Part shown: positions 18,204 to 24,521 of the stretch, one piece after another
Numbering within the stretch: the stretch's first letter is position 1
Layout: every line of letters begins with the position of its first letter
Assembly (NCBI RefSeq): GCF_003590795.1
Contig: NZ_QYUL01000003.1
Span: 627,501 to 691,500 of the forward strand
Reading direction: 5' to 3'
Source of the DNA: Azospirillum cavernae
Lineage (GTDB): Bacteria > Pseudomonadota > Alphaproteobacteria > Azospirillales > Azospirillaceae
Length of the DNA stretch: 64,000 nt
The notes under the pieces: generated by a model
Seen by the model: the letters and a program-made list of their open reading frames with translations, nothing else
What the model was told of the DNA's origin: nothing
Databases searched by the model: none
Made by a program: the position numbers and the translations under genes

Positions 18204-19286
18204 TCAGCGGTTGCCGGTGTGGGTGACGGCGGTTTGGAAGGCCAGCATGACGCGGTCGAGCAGGAAGCCGATCAGGCCGATGGTGAAGACGGCGACCATG
18301 ATCTTGGCCAAGGAGTTGGACGAACCATTCTGGAACTCGTCCCAGACGAACTTCCCAAGGCCGGGATTCTGCGCCAGCATTTCCGCCGCGATCAGCACCA
18401 TCCAGCCCACGCCCAGCGACAAGCGCAGACCTGTGAAGATGAAGGGCAGGGAGGAGGGCAGGACCAAACGGCGCACCATGGTCAGGCCGGACAGTTGCAG
18501 CACTTTGCCGACATTCATCAAATCCTTGTCGATCGACGACACGCCGACGGCGGTGTTGATGAGCGTCGGCCACAGCGAACAGAGCGTGACGGTGATGGCG
18601 GAGGTGAGGAAGGATTTGTCAAAGGTCGGGTTGTCGCTCGACACCGTGGCCGACACCACCATCGTCACCAGCGGCAGCCAGGCCAACGGCGACACCGGCT
18701 TGAACAGTTGGATCAGCGGGTTCATCGCCGCGTTGACTGTGCGGGACAGGCCGCAGGCGACCCCCAGCGGCACGGCGATCAACCCGCCGATCAGAAAGCC
18801 GGTGAAGACCGTCTTCAGGCTGGTGAAAATCTGGTCGAGGTAGGTCGGCTTCCCGGCGTAGGGACGGATTCGGACCTCCGCCGCTGGATCCTTGGCCAGG
18901 GTTTCGGCGTTGCGCTTGGCCTGCCGGTCGTAGAAGGCGGCCTCCTTGGCGCGTTCGGCCTTGTGGTCGGCGTAGAGGTTGGTCGCCTGTTCCCACACCT
19001 GGGCCGGGCCGGGAATGGCGCCGAGGCTGGTGTGGACCTGCGGGGCGGCCCACGCCCAAGCGGCGAGGAACAGCAGGATGGCGGTCAGCGGAATGCCCAT
19101 TTGCCGCCACAGCTCGACGGCCTGGACGCGGGGGTTTTCACCGGCGGCGAGCCGCAGCAGCGGGGCCAGCCAGCCCAGCCCGATGGCGGTCAGCCCGGAG
19201 GCGACGCGGTTGAGCGCGTGGGCGCGGCGAGCCTTGCGCTGGGCGCGGGCGAGGTCGGAGGGGGCGGCGTCGGTCAGACTGGTCAT
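18204..19286 (-). CDS. nrtB: Nitrate ABC transporter permease NrtB
   Basis: This 360-residue inner-membrane permease has a hydrophilic N-terminal extension and a BPD_transp_1 core. The EAA-type loop is around TMVRRLVLPSSLPFIFTGLR, and SLGVGWMVLIAAEM is typical of the NrtB/SsuC group. It forms the nitrate channel of the NrtABC importer. It lies 25 bp upstream of nrtC. A REP-like element separates it from nrtA and may lower expression relative to the binding protein. Confidence 0.9.
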   Translation of the reverse strand: MTSLTDAAPSDLARAQRKARRAHALNRVASGLTAIGLGWLAPLLRLAAGENPRVQAVELWRQMGIPLTAILLFLAAWAWAAPQVHTSLGAIPGPAQVWEQATNLYADHKAERAKEAAFYDRQAKRNAETLAKDPAAEVRIRPYAGKPTYLDQIFTSLKTVFTGFLIGGLIAVPLGVACGLSRTVNAAMNPLIQLFKPVSPLAWLPLVTMVVSATVSSDNPTFDKSFLTSAITVTLCSLWPTLINTAVGVSSIDKDLMNVGKVLQLSGLTMVRRLVLPSSLPFIFTGLRLSLGVGWMVLIAAEMLAQNPGLGKFVWDEFQNGSSNSLAKIMVAVFTIGLIGFLLDRVMLAFQTAVTHTGNR

Positions 19287-19307
19287 GGTGGTTGGTTCCT
19301 TTGGCTG

Positions 19308-19411
19308 GCCCCCTCCCCAGCCCTCCCCCGCTGCGCGGGAGAGGGGGCCTTTCAGGAGGGCGGCGGCAGTCCCCTCTCCCGCCTCAAGGCGGGGGAGGGT
19401 TAGGGAGGGGG
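19308..19411. repeat. REP-like inverted repeats between nrtA and nrtB
   Basis: The 147-bp gap contains GC-rich palindromic blocks, for example CCTCTCCCGCC/GGCGGGGGAGG around 19372-19398, and further CCCTCCCC/GGGGAGGG-like blocks. The sequence type is shared with 12435-12547. Such elements inside operons often stabilise upstream mRNA, here nrtA. Confidence 0.6.
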
Positions 19412-19433
19412 CTTGAGAGCGGCGGGAGAAGGG

Positions 19434-20819
19434 TTAGCCCCCCACCAACTGCCCACCCTCGACCTTTTGGGCGCCCTTCAGGCCGATGGGCTGCTGGTTC
19501 AGGTAATCGTTCGGCTTGCGGCCGTCGTAGGGGATGCCGTCGATGAATCCGGCGTCGGCGGGCTTGTAGCCGTCGCTGGTCCAGGGGAAATCGGCCTCTT
19601 TGACCTTGCCCTCTTCCACCAGAAGCTTGGCGGCCTTCAGGTAAATCTCGGGCTTGTAGACCTTGCGGGCGGTCTCGTCGTACCAGGAATCGGGCTTGGC
19701 CTCGGCGATCTGGCCCCAGCGGCGCATCTGGCTGAGATACCAGACGGCGTCGGAATAGAAGGGGTAGGTGGCGTTGTAGCGGAAGAAGACGTTGAAATCG
19801 GGAACGTCGCGCTTGTCGCCCTTTTCATACTCGAAGGTGCCGGTCATCGAATTGGCGATCACCTTGGCGTCGGCCCCGACATACTCCGACTTGGCCAGGA
19901 TCTTGACCGCTTCGGCGCGGTTGGCGTTGTTGTTTTCGTCCAGCCATTGGGCGGCGCGGATCAGCGCCTTGACCACGGCCAGATGCGTGTTGGGGTTCTT
20001 GGTCGCCCAGCCGTCGGTGACGCCGAAGACCTTTTCCGGGTTGTTCTTCCAAATTTCGGTGTCGGTGATGACCGGCACGCCGATGCCCTTGGCGACCGCC
20101 TGCTGGTTCCACGGTTCCCCCACGGCGTAGCCGAAGATGGTCCCGGCCTCCAGCGTCGCCGGCATCTGCGGCGGCGGGGTGACGGACAGCAGCGCGTCGG
20201 CCTGAATCTGGCCGGAGGCGTCGTTGGGGGCGTAGAAGCCGGGGTTGATCCCGCCCGCCGCCAGCCAATAGCGCAGTTCATAATTGTGGGTGGAGACCGG
20301 GAAGACCATGCCCATGGTGAAGGGCTTGCCCGCCGCGCGGTATTCGGCGATCACCGGCTTCAGCGCGTCGGCCTTGATCGGGTGCTGCGGCTTGCCGTCC
20401 GCCCCCTTCGGCACGTTGGCCTTCATCTTTTGCCAGACCTCGTTCGACACGGTGATGCCGTTGCCGTTCAGGTCCATGGAAAAAGCGGTGACGACATGCG
20501 CCTGGGTGCCAAAGCCGATGGTGGCGCCCAAGGGCTGCCCGGCCAGCATGTGGGCGCCGTCCAACTCGCCGGAGATCACGCGGTCGAGCAGGACTTTCCA
20601 GTTCGCTTGCGGCTCCAGCGTGACCGACAGGCCTTCATCCTCGAAAAAGCCCTTTTCGGCGGCGATGGCGAGCGGGGCCATGTCGGTCAGCTTGATGAAG
20701 CCGAGCTTCAGTTGCTCCTTCTCGACCTTCAGCGGGGCGGCCAAAGCGGGGATGCTTGCCGAAAGGGCGATCGCGGCGGCGGCGGAAGCGAGCAGGGTGC
20801 GGAAGGGAAGGGCGGTCAT
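19434..20819 (-). CDS. nrtA: Nitrate ABC transporter substrate-binding protein NrtA
   Basis: This 461-residue periplasmic binding protein has a Sec-type signal peptide (LLASAAAAIALSASIPALAA, cleaved near residue 28). Family stretches include LKLGFIKLTDMAPLAIAAEK, DGAHMLAGQPLGATIGFGT and YAVGEPWNQQAV. It captures nitrate (or nitrite) for NrtBC. It is the first gene of nrtA-nrtB-nrtCD, divergent from nirB. A sigma54-type promoter and a two-hairpin leader lie upstream. ATG 20819 is chosen over the adjacent GTG. Confidence 0.9.
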   Translation of the reverse strand: MTALPFRTLLASAAAAIALSASIPALAAPLKVEKEQLKLGFIKLTDMAPLAIAAEKGFFEDEGLSVTLEPQANWKVLLDRVISGELDGAHMLAGQPLGATIGFGTQAHVVTAFSMDLNGNGITVSNEVWQKMKANVPKGADGKPQHPIKADALKPVIAEYRAAGKPFTMGMVFPVSTHNYELRYWLAAGGINPGFYAPNDASGQIQADALLSVTPPPQMPATLEAGTIFGYAVGEPWNQQAVAKGIGVPVITDTEIWKNNPEKVFGVTDGWATKNPNTHLAVVKALIRAAQWLDENNNANRAEAVKILAKSEYVGADAKVIANSMTGTFEYEKGDKRDVPDFNVFFRYNATYPFYSDAVWYLSQMRRWGQIAEAKPDSWYDETARKVYKPEIYLKAAKLLVEEGKVKEADFPWTSDGYKPADAGFIDGIPYDGRKPNDYLNQQPIGLKGAQKVEGGQLVGG

Positions 20820-21006
20820 CACGTCGGTTGCTCCATCTCAGAATGCCGGACAAAAGCGGCGGACCATCAGGCGGCGGGCGGCGACACCGGCGGGACGATC
20901 CGAAAGGGCTGTTTTTTGGGCAGCGGCGCGATGGCCGGAAATCCCAGGAACGCGTCCCGTTGGATCGGTCTCCAAAGCCTTGGGAAAGGCCGGGAGAAAC
21001 CGGGGT

Positions 21007-21041
21007 CGGCGGCGTTGCCGGTGACTGGTCCAACGTTGGAC
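21007..21041 (-). ncRNA. ANTAR-type two-hairpin leader of nrtA
   Basis: Read on the minus strand, the leader has two short stems each closing a six-base loop. The first is GTCC-AACGTT-GGAC (21041-21028), the second CGGC-AACGCC-GCCG (21020-21007). Both loops have A at position 1 and G at position 4, the rule for RNA bound by ANTAR antiterminators such as NasT/NasR. Spacing between them is 7 nt. A clear intrinsic terminator between here and nrtA was not found, so the readout mechanism is open. Confidence 0.65.
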
Positions 21042-21088
21042 GCTTCGGGATGCGCACCGTCGTTGGCGCGTCTCTCGGCCCATCCTTC

Positions 21089-21103
21089 GCAAGCCTCATG
21101 CCA
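21089..21103 (-). promoter_or_regulatory. Sigma54 promoter for nrtA operon
   Basis: On the minus strand, TGGCAT-N5-TTGC (TGGCATGAGGCTTGC; -24 at 21103-21098, -12 at 21092-21089) fits the RpoN consensus. Transcription would start near 21077, giving a leader of about 255 nt that contains the hexaloop hairpins. It implies nitrogen control by NtrC. Confidence 0.7.
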
Positions 21104-21367
21104 AAGGATTGGTTTTTTGCGGAATTGGCGGGAAGGCTTGGTTTTTGGGCGAGTTGATCGGCGGAAGGTATGGCTTCTCGCAGGGTGGCCCCATACCAAG
21201 TGATGAATTTTGCAGCGCACAAACGCCTGTGTGGCTGTTTTCTAACCAATACCTAAGCATGGGCATAAAACAGGCGCCTAAGCATCAGGCCGCCGGTCAA
21301 CCCGTCTGTGGCGGAAACGCTGGCGTTGCGCCCGCCGCCGTCTGGATCCGGGGTGCTTTTCGCCGTT
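21104..21367. other. Divergent nrtA/nirB control region
   Basis: The 264 bp between the two sigma54 promoters should hold the activator (NtrC) sites for both directions. Visible structure is a direct repeat CCTAAGCAT at 21252-21260 and 21277-21285, in an AT-richer patch at about 21200-21275. I could not place a clear NtrC palindrome, and saw no small gene here. Confidence 0.5.
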
Positions 21368-21382
21368 TGGCACGTCCCTTGC
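21368..21382 (+). promoter_or_regulatory. Sigma54 promoter for nirB operon
   Basis: TGGCAC-GTCCC-TTGC (-24 at 21368-21373, -12 at 21379-21382) is a consensus RpoN promoter. Transcription would begin near 21393, leaving a leader of about 240 nt before nirB. Confidence 0.75.
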
Positions 21383-21413
21383 GAAGAGAGCGGCGAGACA
21401 GCAGCGAGACAAG

Positions 21414-21581
21414 GGCGGAGGCTGGCAACGTCGCCAGCGACCGCCACAGGGCCGGATCCGGGCGACGCGGCGCGGATTTCGGCCAAGGTTCGACGACGAA
21501 CCGCCCGGACAACGGCGTCCGATCAGGTTGGCCCCCGGCTTTAGCGCCGGGAACGCCCGCCCGTTCGGACGCCATTTTTTT
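21414..21581 (+). ncRNA. nirB leader: hexaloop hairpin plus intrinsic terminator (attenuator)
   Basis: The first stem is GGCGG/CCGCC (21414-21418/21441-21445) with inner stem CTGGC/GCCAG (21422-21426/21433-21437) and loop AACGTC, with A at 1 and G at 4 as ANTAR proteins require. A second stem, GGTTC/GAACC (21487-21491/21498-21502), fits the rule less well. Then GGCGTCCGA (21514-21522) pairs with TCGGACGCC (21565-21573) around an inner stem 21534-21551, followed by T7 at 21575-21581. This is an intrinsic terminator 52 nt before nirB. It fits nitrate-responsive antitermination. Confidence 0.7.
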
Positions 21582-21633
21582 AGCCCCGCGCCCCGCCGAC
21601 ATGGCCGGGCGGACACGAGACGAGGCAGACGCC

Positions 21634-24129
21634 ATGGACATGCATCACCCGCTCTCATCGCCCGACGGGCGGATCGCCGCGCAGGACGCGCCGCGCAAGG
21701 AACGTTTGGTCGTCGTCGGCAACGGCATGGCCGGAATGCGCACGGTTGAAGAGCTGCTGGCCAAGGCGCCGGACCGCTACGAGATCACCGTGTTCGGCGC
21801 GGAACCGCTGCCCAACTACAACCGGATCATGCTGTCGCCGGTGCTGGCGGGCGAAAAGACCTTTGACCAGATCGTGCTGAACAGCCGGGCTTGGTACGAG
21901 GACAACGCCATCACCCTGCTGACCGGGGAGCCGGTGGAGAGCGTCGACCGCGCCGCCAAAACGGTGACGTCGGCCAGCGGGCGCGTGGTGGGCTATGACC
22001 GGCTGTTGCTGGCCACCGGCTCCATGCCCTTCATCATTCCGGTGCCGGGATCGACCCTGCCCGGCGTCATCGGCTTCCGCGATCTGGCGGATGTGGACGC
22101 GATGCTGGCGGCGGCGGCCAAGGGGGGCCGCGCCGTGGTCATCGGCGGCGGGCTGCTGGGGCTGGAGGCGGCGAACGGCTTGCGCGTCAAGGGCATGGAC
22201 GTCACCGTCATCCATTTGATGCCGACGTTGATGGAACGCCAACTCGACCCGTCGGCGGGCATGCTGCTGCAACGGGAGTTGGAACGGCGCGGCATCACCG
22301 TGCTGACCGGCGCCGACACCGCCGAAATCATGGGCGGCGAGCGGGCTGAGGCGGTGCGGCTGAAGGATGGGACGGAGCTTCCCGCCGACATCGTGGTGAT
22401 GGCGGTCGGCATCCGCCCCAACATGGCGCTGGGCAAGGCGGCGGGGTTGGAGTGCGGGCGCGGCATCCGGGTGGACGACGCCATGCGCACCAGCGACCCG
22501 GCGGTGTTCGCGGTCGGCGAATGCGTCGAGCATCGCGGCGTCACCTGGGGCCTCGTCGCCCCGCTGTTCGAGATGGCGAAGGTGCTGGCCGACGCGCTGG
22601 CGGATGGCGAGAGCGCCTACACCGGCTCCGTCACCTCGACCAAGCTGAAGGTCACGGGCGTGGACGTGTTCTCCGCCGGGGATTTCTCGGGCGGCGAGGG
22701 AACCGAGGAGATCGTCTTCCGCGACGCCGCGCGCGGCGTTTACAAGCGCCTGGTCCTAAAGGACGACAAGCTGCTGGGGGCGGTGCTCTACGGCGACACC
22801 AAGGATGGCGGTTGGTACTTCTCGCTGCTGAAGGACGGGGCCGACGTCAGCGGCGAGCGCGACACCATGATCTTCGGACAGGGGTTTGGGGGAGCCGACG
22901 CCGGAAACCCTAACGCCGCCGTTGCAGCCCTCCCCGACAGCGCGGAGATTTGCGGCTGCAACGGCGTGTGCAAGGGAACCATCGTCCAGGCGATCACGAG
23001 CAAGGGCCTGACCAGCCTGGACGAGGTGCGCGCCCACACCAAGGCCTCGGCCTCTTGCGGAAGCTGCACCGGCACGGTGGAGCGGCTGTTGGCGGTGACG
23101 GCGGGCGACGCCTTCAAGGCGGGACCGGCGGTCAAGCCGATGTGCAAATGCACCCAGCACAGCCACGACGTCGTGCGCGCCGCCATCGTCGCCAAGAACC
23201 TCCGCACGATGCCGGAGGTGTTTCAGGCGCTGGAATGGACGACGGCGGACGGTTGCGCGTCCTGCCGCCCAGCCTTGAACTATTACCTGCTGTGCGCGTG
23301 GCCGGGCGAATACGCCGACGATTACCAATCGCGCTTCATCAACGAACGCGCCCACGCCAACATCCAGAAGGACGGCACCTATTCGGTGGTGCCGCGCATG
23401 TGGGGCGGGCTGACCAGCGCGTCGGAACTGCGCGCCATCGCCGACGTGGTGGACAAATTCGCCATCCCCACGGTGAAGGTCACGGGCGGCCAGCGCATCG
23501 ACCTGTTCGGCGTGAAGAAAGAGGATCTGCCCGCCGTTTGGGCGGATCTGAACGCGGCGGGCATGGTGTCCGGCCACGCCTACGCCAAGGGTCTGCGCAC
23601 GGTGAAGACCTGCGTCGGGTCGGAATGGTGCCGCTTCGGCACGCAGGATTCCACCGGGCTTGGCGTGAAGCTGGAGCGGATGACCTGGGGAACCTGGACG
23701 CCGCACAAGGTCAAGCTGGCGGTGTCGGGCTGCCCGCGCAATTGCGCCGAGGCCACGATCAAGGATCTGGGCGTCGTCTGCGTGGACAGCGGCTATGAGC
23801 TGCATGTCGGCGGCAACGGCGGCCTGCATGTCCGCGCCTGCGACCTGCTGGCCAAGGTGGCGACGGAAGAGGAGGTGCTGGAATACACCGGCGCCTTCAT
23901 GCAGCTCTACCGCGAAGAGGCCCGCTATCTGGAGCGCACCGCGCCGTGGGTCGAACGGGTTGGGCTGGACCACATCAAGCAAGCGCTGGTCGAGGACCCG
24001 GAGGGGCGCAAGGCGCTGCACGCCCGCTTCCTGTTCTCGCAAAGCTTCTCGCAAGACGATCCATGGGCCGAACGCGCGGCCAAGGGCGTGGACCGTCACG
24101 AATTCTCGCTGCTCGCCAAGGTGGGGTAA
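21634..24129 (+). CDS. nirB: NAD(P)H nitrite reductase large subunit NirB
   Basis: This 831-residue cytoplasmic flavoprotein reduces nitrite to ammonium. In order it has an FAD/NAD(P)H module (VVVGNGMAGMRTVEELL near residue 29; AVVIGGGLLGLEAANGL), a BFD-type [2Fe-2S] domain (CGCNGVCKGTI...SCGSCTG), and a second cysteine-rich stretch (MCKCTQHSH, GCASCRPALN). The siroheme/[4Fe-4S] reductase domain has TCVGSEWCRFGTQDS and SGCPRNCAEA. The length is normal for NirB. ATG 21634 is used because upstream in-frame codons lie in the leader and terminator. nirD starts 5 nt after the stop. Confidence 0.93.
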   Translation: MDMHHPLSSPDGRIAAQDAPRKERLVVVGNGMAGMRTVEELLAKAPDRYEITVFGAEPLPNYNRIMLSPVLAGEKTFDQIVLNSRAWYEDNAITLLTGEPVESVDRAAKTVTSASGRVVGYDRLLLATGSMPFIIPVPGSTLPGVIGFRDLADVDAMLAAAAKGGRAVVIGGGLLGLEAANGLRVKGMDVTVIHLMPTLMERQLDPSAGMLLQRELERRGITVLTGADTAEIMGGERAEAVRLKDGTELPADIVVMAVGIRPNMALGKAAGLECGRGIRVDDAMRTSDPAVFAVGECVEHRGVTWGLVAPLFEMAKVLADALADGESAYTGSVTSTKLKVTGVDVFSAGDFSGGEGTEEIVFRDAARGVYKRLVLKDDKLLGAVLYGDTKDGGWYFSLLKDGADVSGERDTMIFGQGFGGADAGNPNAAVAALPDSAEICGCNGVCKGTIVQAITSKGLTSLDEVRAHTKASASCGSCTGTVERLLAVTAGDAFKAGPAVKPMCKCTQHSHDVVRAAIVAKNLRTMPEVFQALEWTTADGCASCRPALNYYLLCAWPGEYADDYQSRFINERAHANIQKDGTYSVVPRMWGGLTSASELRAIADVVDKFAIPTVKVTGGQRIDLFGVKKEDLPAVWADLNAAGMVSGHAYAKGLRTVKTCVGSEWCRFGTQDSTGLGVKLERMTWGTWTPHKVKLAVSGCPRNCAEATIKDLGVVCVDSGYELHVGGNGGLHVRACDLLAKVATEEEVLEYTGAFMQLYREEARYLERTAPWVERVGLDHIKQALVEDPEGRKALHARFLFSQSFSQDDPWAERAAKGVDRHEFSLLAKVG

Positions 24130-24134
24130 GACAC

Positions 24135-24521
24135 ATGGACCAGATCCTTTCCGTTCTTCCCGATGACGCCGTGTGGACCAGCGTCGGCGCGGTGGCCGAC
24201 ATCCCGGTTTTGGGCGCGCGCGTGGTCCGCACCGCCAGCGGCGACGTCGCCTTGTTCCGCACGGCGGACGACGCGGTGTTCGCCTTGGAAGACCGCTGCC
24301 CGCACAAGAACGGGCCGTTGTCGCAGGGCATCGTCCATGGCCGCCGCGTCACCTGCCCGCTGCACAATTGGGTGATCGATCTGGCGACCGGCGAGGCCGT
24401 CGCCCCCGACGAGGGCCGGGCCGGTCACATCCCGGTGCGGGTGGAGAATGGCGCGATCTCCGTCGCGCTGGGGCTGGCGGCGCCGGCGCAGGGCGGTTGC
24501 AAAGGGGGCTGCCATGTTTGA
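24135..24521 (+). CDS. nirD: Nitrite reductase small subunit NirD (Rieske type)
   Basis: This 128-residue protein has a Rieske fold with intact cluster ligands, CPH in RCPHKNGPLSQG and CPLH in VTCPLHNWVID. Many enterobacterial NirD proteins lack these, so here NirD probably carries a [2Fe-2S] cluster. It works with NirB. The tail GGCKGGCHV contains two extra cysteines. The stop overlaps the nasA start by 8 nt. Confidence 0.92.
   Translation: MDQILSVLPDDAVWTSVGAVADIPVLGARVVRTASGDVALFRTADDAVFALEDRCPHKNGPLSQGIVHGRRVTCPLHNWVIDLATGEAVAPDEGRAGHIPVRVENGAISVALGLAAPAQGGCKGGCHV

Noticed and set aside
16649..18226. A 525-codon open frame on the plus strand
   Set aside because: It is antisense to the double ABC ATPase gene, whose Walker and signature motifs are unmistakable.
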